DNA from: Rhodopirellula sp. P2
GTDB lineage: Bacteria; Planctomycetota; Planctomycetia; Pirellulales; Pirellulaceae
Length of the DNA stretch: 64,000 nt
Reading direction: 5' to 3'
Assembly: GCF_028768465.1 (NCBI RefSeq)
Contig: NZ_CP118225.1
Coordinates: forward strand, 2,337,001-2,401,000
Positions 39,510-48,858 of this stretch are shown piece by piece. The notes beneath the pieces were generated by a model. The model was given only the letters and a program-made list of their open reading frames with translations. It was not told the origin of the DNA and did no database searches. Positions within the stretch are counted from its first letter, which is position 1. Each line of letters begins with the position of its first letter. Made by a program: the position numbers and the translations under genes.

Positions 39510-40697
39510 CTACGAGAGTTCGGCCACCGCATCGGCGAGGCGTTCGTATTGTTCCAGCGTGTTGTAGGCTTGCGCCGAGATTCGCAGGCAGACATTCGTT
39601 GCATCGAACCGGAACACGGGTAGTTCGAAGTGATGTTTGGATCGCAATGTATCTTTTATCGCTCGGACTTGGTCGGGCGAATGGTTCCTCCAAGCCGGTA
39701 TCGGAATCGTCGCGAGACTGCCGAGCATGGATTCAGGGGCTGGCTCGGGAAGGTTGAGTTTCTCCAGAATCACGCGTCGACCCGCCACCACCATTTCGTG
39801 GTTGTGTTGCATCAATCCAGCCAGCCGATTGGGGCCGTCCGTTGGGTACAAACTTGCCAGAAAGTCGATCGCGGTGGGGAGGGCCAGCAACGGTGACGGG
39901 TCGAAGGTTCCTGGCCAATTGAATTGACTCTGGAATTGGCTTGGTCCGTAGCCTTCCGTGTTCGCACCGTGGCTGATGATTGATGGCAGGACTTCGTTTT
40001 GAGAGTCTTCGTCGACGTAAAGGAATCCCGACACCTTCGGCCCACACCACCACTTGTGATGATTCGCGGTGTAGTAGTCGGGTTGCAATTCATGGAGGTT
40101 CAGCGGCAGCATGCCAGGGGCGTGAGCCCCATCGACCATCACGCGAATGTTGTTGGAGTGTGCCAGTTCAATCAGCTCCGCAACTGGCAGGACGATCCCG
40201 GTGGGGCTGGTCACATGATCGATCAGCATCCAGGTGGTCTTGGCGGTGAGGCTCTGCTCGATCGCCTGCACCACTTCCCCGGGATGGCGAATCGGGAAGG
40301 GAATGTTCGCGGTGACCACCGAAGCGCCGGCGGAATCAGCGGCTTGGCTGACCGCGTTGATGCAGGCGTTGTAGCCGTGGTTGGTCACCAGGATCTCATC
40401 GCCGGATTGCAATGGCCACGAACGCACGACGGCGTTGACTCCTTCGGTGGCATTGCGAACAAACGCGATGTCATGGGGAGACGCGTGAATCTGTTGAGCA
40501 ACCGTTTGGCGAACGACGTCGAGTTTGGGCAGCAGCGACCTTTCCGGGGCCAAGAACTCGATGGGGTCTTCTTCCAAAAGAGTTTGCCAGTGCCGTTGGT
40601 TTTCGAGCACGCAACGGGGCGTCGCGCCGAAGGACCCGTGGTTGAGGAATTCCAGGTCGGGCCGAATCAACCATGGTTCGTATTGTGTGTCGTTCAA
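39510..40697 (-). CDS. Class V aminotransferase (isopenicillin-N-epimerase/cysteine-desulfurase-like)
   Basis: 395 residues. The N-terminus LEFLNHGSFGATPRCVL is typical of the isopenicillin N epimerase-like branch. PLP contacts are VRNATEGVNAVV, IDHVTSPTGIVLP, MVDGAHAPG and the Schiff-base lysine in YTANHHKWWCGPK. There is no desulfurase Cys loop that I can identify, and no signal peptide. The substrate is unknown: members include epimerases and hercynylcysteine lyases. Confidence 0.85.
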   Translation of the reverse strand: MNDTQYEPWLIRPDLEFLNHGSFGATPRCVLENQRHWQTLLEEDPIEFLAPERSLLPKLDVVRQTVAQQIHASPHDIAFVRNATEGVNAVVRSWPLQSGDEILVTNHGYNACINAVSQAADSAGASVVTANIPFPIRHPGEVVQAIEQSLTAKTTWMLIDHVTSPTGIVLPVAELIELAHSNNIRVMVDGAHAPGMLPLNLHELQPDYYTANHHKWWCGPKVSGFLYVDEDSQNEVLPSIISHGANTEGYGPSQFQSQFNWPGTFDPSPLLALPTAIDFLASLYPTDGPNRLAGLMQHNHEMVVAGRRVILEKLNLPEPAPESMLGSLATIPIPAWRNHSPDQVRAIKDTLRSKHHFELPVFRFDATNVCLRISAQAYNTLEQYERLADAVAELS

Positions 40698-40850
40698 CGA
40701 AGGGCCTGAGGGTAGGAAGGTGTCATTCCGGTGGGATGTCGTGATAGATGGCTTTGTGTCGCCAGAGGGACTTCCGCTGCGGGTATGATGAGTTTTTCAG
40801 AGATGTCGGCATCGAGCCTCGTCCACCTCCGTTGAGTCGGGAACGCAAAA

Positions 40851-41753
40851 ATGAAGCGCACTCATCGTTCATGGTTGTTCATTGTCGTGTGTTTCTTGGC
40901 GTTGCAGAAGACCGCCGCTGCTCAGGATGCGAACTCGGTGGTGGCGCATCGAGACCTGGTCTACGCAGAGGTGCCAGGCGAAGAGAATGAAACTCGAACG
41001 CTCCAGTTGGATCTGTTTGTGCCGGCGATGTCAGAGAAGCCTGCCTTGGTGGTCTGGATTCATGGCGGTGGGTGGCGAAACGGTTCGCGGGGCAATCCCA
41101 AGTTGATGGAAGCGACCGAGAACGGGTACGCACTGGCCAGTCTGAGTTACCGCTTCTCGAAAGAGGCGATTTTCCCGGCTCAGGTTCACGACTGCAAAGC
41201 GGCGATTCGATGGTTGCGAGCGAATGCGAAACAGTACGGTTACGACGCGGATTGGATCGCGGTCGCGGGAAGTTCCGCTGGCGGGCACCTGGCGTTGTTG
41301 CTGGGCACGTCCGGCGATGTGGCTGAGTTGGAAGGTGAAGTGGGCGGAAACCTCGAGCAGTCCTCTCGCGTGCAGGCCGTGATCGATTACTTTGGCCCAT
41401 CGGATTTTGTTTTGCGAGGGAAGACGCAACCGGAGCGAGCGTACACCGATCGCTCCGGCAGCTACGCCTTGCTGGGTGGCAAAGACGGGACGGTTCCCGA
41501 GCAGATGGAACGATTGGCCAGTCCGGCGACCTATGTGTCCACCGATGATCCACCACTGTTGATCTTTCATGGGACCGCCGACAAGACGGTGTTGTTGGAT
41601 CAAAGCGAGCGGATGGTCGAATTGTACGAGGCCCTCGGTCTCGAAGTGGAGCTGATTCAGCACGAGGGTGCCGGCCACGGCGGCAAGCGATTCTTTGCCC
41701 GGGATTCACTGCAGAAGGCGATCGTTTTTTTGAACGACCATCGACCGGATTGA
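40851..41753 (+). CDS. Secreted alpha/beta hydrolase (esterase)
   Basis: 300 residues with a signal peptide ending TAAAQD (about residue 25). The oxyanion motif is HGGGW (71-75) and the nucleophile elbow is GSSAG with Ser142. An Asp in [15 protein letters not shown] and His in [11 protein letters not shown] complete the triad. The family matches BD-FAE/hormone-sensitive-lipase-like esterases. The following sulfatase on the same strand, 100 bp away, suggests joint action on decorated polysaccharide (ester and sulfate removal); that is inference. Confidence 0.87.
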   Translation: MKRTHRSWLFIVVCFLALQKTAAAQDANSVVAHRDLVYAEVPGEENETRTLQLDLFVPAMSEKPALVVWIHGGGWRNGSRGNPKLMEATENGYALASLSYRFSKEAIFPAQVHDCKAAIRWLRANAKQYGYDADWIAVAGSSAGGHLALLLGTSGDVAELEGEVGGNLEQSSRVQAVIDYFGPSDFVLRGKTQPERAYTDRSGSYALLGGKDGTVPEQMERLASPATYVSTDDPPLLIFHGTADKTVLLDQSERMVELYEALGLEVELIQHEGAGHGGKRFFARDSLQKAIVFLNDHRPD

Positions 41754-41853
41754 ATCGAGAAAGCGAGTGAGGTTGAGCCTATGATGGTCGACTGATTTCG
41801 TTGTTTGAGCCGGTGAGATAGGCGGACGCAGTTGCTTCTTGGGAGAACAGGGC

Positions 41854-43383
41854 ATGTCGTTGAGATTGGGCGGATGGTTGTGTGGCATCGTGATGATGGT
41901 CGGTGGCACGTTGCTGGGGCAAAGTGTCTATGGCGATGAGGTCGATCGTCCCAATGTGATCTTGGTGATGGCGGACGATTTGGGGTATGCGCAGACGGGA
42001 TACTTTCAGCATCCGTTGCTGAAGACGCCTGAACTGGATCGCTTAGCCGCTGGCGGTTTGCGTTTGGATCGGTTCTACGCGGCCTCCGCGGTTTGTTCGC
42101 CGACCCGAGCGAGTGTTTTGACGGGGCGGTCACCCGAGCGGACCGGTGTCCCTTCGCATGGTCACGCACTGCGACATCAGGAACGATCAATTGCGACTGC
42201 AATTCGGAAGGCGGGCTATGTCACCGGGCACTTTGGAAAGTGGCATCTGAATGGTCTTCGCGGACCGGGAGTTCCAATCCTAGGCGAGGATCGCTTTCAT
42301 CCCGGTCGGTTTGGGTTTGATGTGTGGTTGTCGGTGACCAACTTCTTCGATCGCGATCCGTTGATGAGTCGGCGGGGCAAGTTTGAAGCCTTCGAAGGCG
42401 ACTCGTCCGAAGTGATCGTGGAAGAAGCGTTGGATTTCGCGTCTCGATCAGCACGGTCTCAACAACCGTTCTTCGCAGTGGTTTGGTATGGCACCCCGCA
42501 CAGTCCGTTTGTGGCATCCGCGGAGGACATGCAAGCCTTGTTCGATGCGGGCAAGGACAAAGATGAAAAGGCCAAGTTGCAGCAGATTGTCGATGGCATG
42601 GATGAGGAGTCTCGCAATCACTATGGCGAGCTGGTGGCCATGGACCGAAGTCTGGGAACTCTGCGAGCAGGGCTGGAACGGCTGCGAGTGTTGGACAACA
42701 CATTGATTTGGTTCTGCAGCGACAACGGTGGTCTGCCCCGCATCGAACCATCGACGACGGCTCCGCTGCGGGGGAACAAGTCACAGTTGTACGAAGGTGG
42801 GCTGCGGGTGCCGTGTGTGTTGCACTGGCCTGATCAAATTCAACCCGGGCGTGTGAGCCGCTACCCAGGCTGCACGACCGACATTGCACCGACGTTGGTG
42901 GAGCTGCTGGATTTGCCTGGGGACTCATTGACCACACCGGTCGACGGAATCAGTTTGCTGCCAGTGCTTCAGGGCGATGGCGAGACCGCCATGGTTCGTC
43001 GTGAAAAGCCCATGGGGTTCCGTTTTCGTGGTGCTTCAACGGTCGTCGACAACGCGTGGAAGCTGATTCGCGAAACACGAAAGAAGAAGGGGCAATCGGT
43101 GGTCAGCGAACAGTTGTTTCAGCTGGACGATGACATTGCCGAGAGCAAGGACGTGGCGGATGCTCATCCGGAAATTGCTTCGCGTTTGAGCGAGTGGTTG
43201 GCGGAATGGAACGCGTCGGTCGACAACAGCGTGGCGGGGTTGGACTATCCCGAGCAACGTGTCGACCCGGACCATCCGGAATCGAAGTACTGGTCCAGCG
43301 ATTCGCGATACGAAGCGTTCTTCGAAGAGTGGCGTGAGCGACCGGAGTATCGATCGTTCTTGAAGATTCGTTTGGCAAAGTGA
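41854..43383 (+). CDS. Secreted sulfatase
   Basis: 509 residues from the ATG at 41854, preceded by GGGAGAACAG; an in-frame TTG 15 bp upstream is less likely. A signal segment spans about 8-27. The metal-binding VMADDLGY (38-45) and the maturation motif C81-S-P-T-R (CSPTRASVLTG) mark a type I sulfatase whose Cys must become formylglycine. GKWHLNG and SDNGGLPR add further active-site residues. Planctomycetes carry many such enzymes for sulfated algal glycans. The stop is one base away from the convergent TadE-like stop. Confidence 0.93.
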   Translation: MSLRLGGWLCGIVMMVGGTLLGQSVYGDEVDRPNVILVMADDLGYAQTGYFQHPLLKTPELDRLAAGGLRLDRFYAASAVCSPTRASVLTGRSPERTGVPSHGHALRHQERSIATAIRKAGYVTGHFGKWHLNGLRGPGVPILGEDRFHPGRFGFDVWLSVTNFFDRDPLMSRRGKFEAFEGDSSEVIVEEALDFASRSARSQQPFFAVVWYGTPHSPFVASAEDMQALFDAGKDKDEKAKLQQIVDGMDEESRNHYGELVAMDRSLGTLRAGLERLRVLDNTLIWFCSDNGGLPRIEPSTTAPLRGNKSQLYEGGLRVPCVLHWPDQIQPGRVSRYPGCTTDIAPTLVELLDLPGDSLTTPVDGISLLPVLQGDGETAMVRREKPMGFRFRGASTVVDNAWKLIRETRKKKGQSVVSEQLFQLDDDIAESKDVADAHPEIASRLSEWLAEWNASVDNSVAGLDYPEQRVDPDHPESKYWSSDSRYEAFFEEWRERPEYRSFLKIRLAK

Positions 43384-43384
43384 G

Positions 43385-43861
43385 CTAGCGGCCTTCGCGA
43401 CGCATCGTCAGTTCTCGCTGCATTTCTTCGCCGAGAAAGTAGTTCGCGGGGACGTAGGTGTTGCGGTCCAATGGCACGGTCACGCGAACGGTGATGTCTT
43501 GCGTGGCGTCGGTGATGTTGGCCGGTTCCACCTCCAGGTCGAAGACATCGATTCCGATGGTGCCCAGGATCCGGGTGGCTTCGGTTCGGATTTCCGCGTT
43601 GGTGCCACCGGGGATGATTCCCACGCGAGCCCCTTCGTAGACTGCGTTGTCAATGGTGTGCCGCACCATCGCCACTCGCATGAATTCGAAACCTGCGAAG
43701 AAGAACAGAAACAGCAGCGGCACGACAACGGCGAATTCAACCGCAACGGCGCCTTGCCGAGGATTCGGTTTGGCGATGGGTTGGCGAGAGTGAGTCGGCG
43801 AGTGCATGGGAATTTGTCGGGAAGAAGTGAGGGGTATGAATTGGCGGCTGATCGATTTCAC
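43385..43861 (-). CDS. TadE-like pseudopilin protein
   Basis: 158 residues starting at GTG 43861, overlapping the upstream TGA by 4 bp; an ATG at 43807 is the alternative. The TadE block is RQGAVAVEFAVVVPLLFLFF, one membrane helix with the conserved Glu, followed by an extracytoplasmic part (YEGARVGIIPGGT). Such proteins join Flp/Tad pilus systems or act as surface anchors. It is the last of four genes in this cluster. Confidence 0.85.
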   Translation of the reverse strand: MKSISRQFIPLTSSRQIPMHSPTHSRQPIAKPNPRQGAVAVEFAVVVPLLFLFFFAGFEFMRVAMVRHTIDNAVYEGARVGIIPGGTNAEIRTEATRILGTIGIDVFDLEVEPANITDATQDITVRVTVPLDRNTYVPANYFLGEEMQRELTMRREGR

Positions 43862-44949
43862 TCGGTCAGGACCGTTCCCAACGTGAGGGCGATCTCTCGG
43901 TAGATTTCACGCAACTGGGCGCCATCGGTGGCGTGGAAGTGCCGACCACCTCCGATGCGTGCGACGTCTTGCATGCGGCCGAAGTCGGCGCCGGCTCCGA
44001 AGGTGATGGTGTGGATGGTGACACCATCCGCGGCGAGATCATTGGCCACGACCCTTGGTTCAATGCCTCGGTTGTGGCGGCCATCGGTCATCACGATCAT
44101 GGTGCGTTCGACAAACTCGGGAGGTCGACCACGCAAGGCGATCGCCCGTCCGGCTTGCATCCCACCCGAAATGCTGGTGAATCCACCCGTTCTCAACCCG
44201 TCCATGGCATTGGTGATCTCGACGAAGTTTTCGGTCAATTGCACATCTTCGCTGGCTCGGTCGTTGTACGACGCCAGTCCGATTTGTTCATCGACCGGTG
44301 TGGTTGCCAACATGTCGGTGAAGATTCGAATGGCATCACGGAGGTCAGCGAATCGACTGCCGCCCATCGAACCACTGCGGTCAACGACCAAGGTGATGTC
44401 TCGTTCGACATAGGTTGCCGTCGCAAATGCTTCCGGTTCAAAGATGGAGGTGCCAGTGACGTTGCCAAAGAACAATGGCACTGGGCCGGACAACGATCCG
44501 GTGGTGCGTTGGCCGTTGACGCGAACGCCGTTGAAAGGAGCTTGACCCGAAGTGAACGCATACTTGCCGTTCACTTGACGCTCGGAGCGACCGAACTGGA
44601 AGTCGCCGGCTGCGAGCAGCAAGGGTTGTCCGTTGACCAAGTTGGCTTCTGCGATTTGCTGACCGCGTCGAACGGCTTCATTCCGATCCAGCGTGTCAGC
44701 CAATGTGGTGGCGGCGGCATTGGCGGCGGCATCGGTGGAGGCACGTAGTTCGGTCCGAGCCAGGTGCATCTGAGCGATGTCGATCGAGAAAGCCACAACG
44801 ATCAAGAACAGGAACATCATGATCGCGATCAGCACCAACATTGCTCCGTGCCGTTGCGGTGCACGGCGAGTTCGATGGAGGTCGAAAGCGACGCAGCGAT
44901 CACGAAGTTTGCGAGACAGCGTCGACTTGGTTGTGGAGGCGGGAGGCAT
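43858..44949 (-). CDS. TadG-like protein with von Willebrand factor A domain
   Basis: 363 residues. The N-terminus has the Tad-like helix (RHGAMLVLIAIMMFLFLIVV, about 34-53) with SIDIAQMHLARTELR after it. The C-terminal vWA domain (about 190-360) carries the MIDAS motif VDRSGSMGG, a later Thr (GGFTSISGG) and MTDGRHNRG. It is extracytoplasmic by topology. Metal-dependent adhesion is expected from the domain. It is coupled to the TadE-like gene after it and follows another TadE gene. Confidence 0.87.
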   Translation of the reverse strand: MPPASTTKSTLSRKLRDRCVAFDLHRTRRAPQRHGAMLVLIAIMMFLFLIVVAFSIDIAQMHLARTELRASTDAAANAAATTLADTLDRNEAVRRGQQIAEANLVNGQPLLLAAGDFQFGRSERQVNGKYAFTSGQAPFNGVRVNGQRTTGSLSGPVPLFFGNVTGTSIFEPEAFATATYVERDITLVVDRSGSMGGSRFADLRDAIRIFTDMLATTPVDEQIGLASYNDRASEDVQLTENFVEITNAMDGLRTGGFTSISGGMQAGRAIALRGRPPEFVERTMIVMTDGRHNRGIEPRVVANDLAADGVTIHTITFGAGADFGRMQDVARIGGGRHFHATDGAQLREIYREIALTLGTVLTE

Positions 44950-45025
44950 GCTGCGATTCCGGACGAGTCGGATGAAGTTGAACGGGGCGGATGTGCGTTG
45001 TGAGTTCAGTGGAGCCGTTGTGGTC

Positions 45026-45463
45026 TCACTGCTTCAGCATCACCGTGTTGACGGTGAGTTGACGATCGGTGAGGAATCGGCCCAGCAGGGGACTGTTCGT
45101 GGCACTCGAAGCGGACACCGATGTCACGACTTCGGCGGCTCGGTCCGCGTCCAGCGATTCCCCGTTGGGAAACGTGATCTGGTAGCCAATGATGCCGCGG
45201 GAATCGAGGACTGCTCGGGCGCGAGCGGCGGCGTCGGCGTTGCTGCGGCCGTCGCGAATCGCTTCTCGCGTGGACTCGTACGCCGCCACGTTGAGTGACT
45301 GTTTCAGGAAGATCATGCTGGAAGCTTCGATCGAACCGAAAACCAAAAGGATCAGGACCGGCAAGCAAACGGCAAACTCAACCGTTGCCACACCGGATCG
45401 GCTGCGACGAGTTCGTCGGCCAGGGACGGTTCCGTCCCGCGGGCTGGAGGTGGGTGCAGGCAT
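45026..45463 (-). CDS. TadE-like pseudopilin protein
   Basis: 145 residues. SRSGVATVEFAVCLPVLILL is the TadE-type helix with conserved Glu, followed by GSIEASSMIFLKQSLNVAAYE and a beta-rich extracytoplasmic part. It starts 9 bp after the HAMP-like protein ends and precedes the vWA protein by 76 bp. No prepilin peptidase, ATPase or secretin gene is in the window, so any assembly machine must be encoded elsewhere. Confidence 0.85.
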   Translation of the reverse strand: MPAPTSSPRDGTVPGRRTRRSRSGVATVEFAVCLPVLILLVFGSIEASSMIFLKQSLNVAAYESTREAIRDGRSNADAAARARAVLDSRGIIGYQITFPNGESLDADRAAEVVTSVSASSATNSPLLGRFLTDRQLTVNTVMLKQ

Positions 45464-45472
45464 CGGATGAAT

Positions 45473-45964
45473 TCAGACGTTGGTGGAGGATGAGCTGGAT
45501 TCGGTGTCGGTTGATTCGGCGTTCTCTTCGATGAGCAAGCCGGTCCGTTGCGCCATGCTGTTGAAGGAGTCCGCGACATCACGCCAGAAGTCGTTGGTGC
45601 GGAAACACAACCGTGTGACGGGACGGCCTTCGGCTGCATTCAAAATCTCGGTGCGGAGCCGCATGATCGGTCCGGCAAAACGATTGGTTAACTTCAGCGT
45701 GTCCAGCACGAAGGCGGGAATCAACGCGAGTGAGATCAAGAAGAATGGCAGGAAACGACGGACGCAATCCTCAAAGGAGTGCTGCCAACTCAGGTCAGGG
45801 TGCTCAAACAGACGCAACCACAACAGCAAGGCGATGGAATTGCAGACGAAGAAAATGACCCAGTGGAAGGCGATCTTTTTCACGACGCCATACTGAACTG
45901 TGCGGTCGACCACCGTCGTGGATCGTTCCTGACGCGGTGGATGGGGGGTGGCTGCGAGGGACAT
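45473..45964 (-). CDS. Two-helix membrane protein with a HAMP-like tail
   Basis: 163 residues from the ATG at 45964; an in-frame upstream start at 46042 is possible. Membrane helices lie at about 33-52 and 68-90. Then comes NRFAGPIMRLRTEI and DVADSFNSMAQRTG, which resemble the two helices of a HAMP linker (with the Pro and the D-x-x-x-x-x-N pattern). No kinase, cyclase or methyl-accepting domain follows; the protein ends in a Ser/Thr tail. It is the first gene of the TadE/TadG-like cluster. Confidence 0.7.
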   Translation of the reverse strand: MSLAATPHPPRQERSTTVVDRTVQYGVVKKIAFHWVIFFVCNSIALLLWLRLFEHPDLSWQHSFEDCVRRFLPFFLISLALIPAFVLDTLKLTNRFAGPIMRLRTEILNAAEGRPVTRLCFRTNDFWRDVADSFNSMAQRTGLLIEENAESTDTESSSSSTNV

Positions 45965-46237
45965 GATGCAAACCGTGAGGTCGTATTGGGTGCGGACAAA
46001 GGGATCGAGGTGTCGCAACCGCCTTGAAGGCAACCGTTGCATCCAACCCTAGTTCGCATGAATTGCTTGGCGCCGCCAAGCGGATGGGTGGCATCCGAGC
46101 AAATGAGATTGTGGATGGACTGCGCCAGTTTTAACGGTCACGCTGGCATCTCCCGGCAACTTGGTTGGGTTGAATCACCTGATGGACTCGCTGACAATGA
46201 AGTCGTTCCCCCTCCTCCAGCACGAAATTCAGTTCCC

Positions 46238-47092
46238 ATGAACGAAACCGGATCCCCCTCGGACGCTGCGTTTGCGATCATTCCAGATCGAGAGTCGATT
46301 GAAACGGTTCCACGCGAGATCCGTTTCTTTCCCACTGAGAACGCGTCGCCTCAGTTGCTGAGCCCTGAGCAAATGGAAGCTTGGAACCGGGACGGCTATT
46401 TGGGGCCACTGGATGTCTTGGACCCGGAGGAGTCCGCTTCGCTGCGTGAATACTTCGACGCGTTGTTGGCTGAGACCATGGCTGCCGGGAAGGACAGCTA
46501 CTCGATCAGCAGCGCCCATCTGAAACACGCTCGCGTGTGGGAATTGTTGCAGCATCCGAAGTTGGTCGGCTATGTCTCGGATTTGCTTGGCGAAAATGTG
46601 ATCGGTTGGGGATCGCACTTTTTCTGCAAGATGCCCGGGGACGGCAAGCGAGTCGATTGGCACCAGGACGCCAGTTACTGGCCGTTGACCCCGACGAAGG
46701 CAGTCACGGTTTGGTTGGCGATCGACGATGCTGATTTGGGCAATGGTGGGATGGAGGTCTACACGGGGTCCCACCAGCATGGATTGATTGACTTTGACAT
46801 GACGGACTCTGATTCCGGCAACGTCTTGGACCAAGTTGTGAGCGAACCTGAAAAGTACGGGAAGCACCGTTTCACACCGGTTCACGCGGGGCAGGTGTCG
46901 ATTCACAGCGACCTGCTGGTTCACGGGTCGGCTCCCAATCAGAGCGATCGCAGGCGATGTGGTTTGACGCTGCGATACTGCCCCGCCGATGTCACGGCGT
47001 ACTTGGGCTGGGAGAAGAAAGGGGTGATCGTGTCAGGAACGGCCTCCCCAGACAAATGGCCAGGTGCTCAGCGTCCCAGTTCCCTGCTCTGA
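46238..47092 (+). CDS. Phytanoyl-CoA dioxygenase (PhyH) family protein
   Basis: 284 residues from the ATG at 46238; a longer in-frame start at 46037 would overlap the divergent promoter region. The Fe(II) facial triad is H142-x-D144 in DWHQDASYWPL and H229 in LVHGSAPN, and an Arg nearby (CGLTLRY) fits 2-oxoglutarate binding. The fold is cytoplasmic, with no signal. Members hydroxylate diverse small molecules, and no neighbour narrows the substrate. Confidence 0.87.
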   Translation: MNETGSPSDAAFAIIPDRESIETVPREIRFFPTENASPQLLSPEQMEAWNRDGYLGPLDVLDPEESASLREYFDALLAETMAAGKDSYSISSAHLKHARVWELLQHPKLVGYVSDLLGENVIGWGSHFFCKMPGDGKRVDWHQDASYWPLTPTKAVTVWLAIDDADLGNGGMEVYTGSHQHGLIDFDMTDSDSGNVLDQVVSEPEKYGKHRFTPVHAGQVSIHSDLLVHGSAPNQSDRRRCGLTLRYCPADVTAYLGWEKKGVIVSGTASPDKWPGAQRPSSLL

Positions 47093-47389
47093 GCAGGTGC
47101 CGCCCCAGCGTCCCCTCGCTGGTTAGCAATTTTCCCCGCAAATGAACGCATGCTCCCCTTCCCGGCGCAAACGCTGGAGCGGCGGTCGGTTTCGGGATGT
47201 GAAGGGATTGCGGTAAAGTTGGGAGGCTTCGGTTCGCGCCAGCGGGACGCTTGGTTCCGTCAAACGGGCGGTCGTTTATACTGGCGAGGTGCCCGGTTTT
47301 GTCTGGAACTGCCTGGCCGGTGACGTTGCCCGACTATTCTCTTGCAGCGTGCCTTTTTGCAGCACATTTCTTCTTTTGTGATTTGTTTG

Positions 47390-48262
47390 ATGACTCTGGC
47401 TTCTGTTTATCAGTCCCCCGATTGTGCGATTTCGTTTGAGCTGTTTCCGCCCAAGAATGCCGAGGGTGTGGATTTGCTCTGCAAGAACGTGGAACGGTTG
47501 ATGCAGTTCAGCCCGAAGTACTTCACCTGCACCTACGGTGCGGGGGGATCGAGTCGTGGGACGACGTTGGAGGTCTTGCAGAAGGTCAAGCAGATCACCA
47601 ACCTGCCGGTGGCCTCGCACCTGACCTGCGTTGGCTCGACGGTCGAAGAGTTGGAGGGATACCTCAAAGATGCTCGCGAGATCGGTGTCGATTACATCGT
47701 TGCGTTGCGCGGGGACCCGCCTCAAGGCACCACAAAGTTTGAGGTGACGGAGGGTGGTTTGAAGTACGCGAATGAGTTGGTCGAATTGATTCGAGGGAAG
47801 TTCAGCGATCTGGGGATCGCGGTGGCCGGCTATCCCGAAACGCACCAAGAAGCCGTCGATTTCCAAACGGATTTGGTGAACCTGAAGCGAAAGGTGGACG
47901 CGGGGGCCGACATCGTTATCACGCAGTTGTTCTACGACAACGACGATTTCTATCGGTTCCGGGACGCTTGCCACGCGATCGGGATCGAAGTGCCGATCGT
48001 TCCAGGCATCTTACCGGTGACGAACTTCAAACAGGCCAAACGGATTGCCTCCATGTGCAAGGCATCGATTCCGGCAGAGTTGGAAACGGCGATGTCGGAG
48101 AAGGATGACGCTGCTCATCAATTCCGGGTGGGCGTCGATCACGCTCGCCAGCAGACGATCGATTTGCTGAAGCATGGCGTTCCAGGAATCCACTACTACG
48201 TTCTGAACAAGAGCGAAGCGGCCGCCGAGTTGCTCGACGGTCTTCAGCTGGCAGGCGTTTGA
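47390..48262 (+). CDS. metF: 5,10-methylenetetrahydrofolate reductase
   Basis: 290 residues from the ATG at 47390. It starts with ISFELFPPKNAEG, carrying the catalytic Glu, followed by TYGAGGSSRGTTLE, HLTCVGS, ALRGDPP and ITQLFYDNDDFYRF. These are the TIM-barrel FAD and folate contacts of MetF. The enzyme makes 5-methyl-THF for methionine synthesis. No SAM riboswitch was recognised in the 297 bp upstream. Confidence 0.93.
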   Translation: MTLASVYQSPDCAISFELFPPKNAEGVDLLCKNVERLMQFSPKYFTCTYGAGGSSRGTTLEVLQKVKQITNLPVASHLTCVGSTVEELEGYLKDAREIGVDYIVALRGDPPQGTTKFEVTEGGLKYANELVELIRGKFSDLGIAVAGYPETHQEAVDFQTDLVNLKRKVDAGADIVITQLFYDNDDFYRFRDACHAIGIEVPIVPGILPVTNFKQAKRIASMCKASIPAELETAMSEKDDAAHQFRVGVDHARQQTIDLLKHGVPGIHYYVLNKSEAAAELLDGLQLAGV

Positions 48263-48858
48263 CAGCTCAGGTTGTTCGATCTGGTTTATGGCGTCAGATG
48301 TCGCTTTGTCTGCGATTTATGTGTTGGGTTCTCGCTTTGGTTGCCTGGTTGCCCGCACAATCGGACCAGGTGGACCCTGGGTTCTGACGAAATCTCGCTT
48401 TTCGCAAATCAGGACCGGAAGTGGCGTCGAAAACAGGTGACAGAGAGCTAGGCTTTCGTGTCCACCGACCTTCTGAACGAGACGACACCCATGTTCGCTC
48501 CCATTTCGATGCCACCCATTCACACGCTTCACGGTCTGACCTATCGGGTCGCACCGGTCTCTCAGCGAAGTGAAAATGAAGACCCGCAAACGTCACGACG
48601 CCGTGAAGAGCACGTGGTGGATCGGCCAGTCAGCCAACACCGCGGATCCGAAGAGCAGATCCTGGATCAAGACGCGTAGTTTCGCGTCTTCGTCCGGAGT
48701 GACTTTTCCGCCCATTCGGCTCGCGTTGAAACGAGTTTCGCCACCGGTCCAGTGTGAACTCGGTGGCGAATGATGGGCTCAAGTCGATCGATGAAAGCTG
48801 ACGTCGCTCACGATTGGCCGTGGCGACGTCGAAGGCTGGCCTCCAGAAAGACCGACGC
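48263..48858. other. Intergenic region, no gene seen
   Basis: This 596-bp stretch lies between convergent metF and a PQQ-type gene. Several short open frames exist on both strands, but none has a ribosome site, recognisable protein or consistent codon use. No tRNA or strong hairpin was noted. Confidence 0.4.

Noticed and set aside
47093-47389. SAM or other riboswitch before metF
   Set aside because: No recognisable aptamer helices or terminator were seen.
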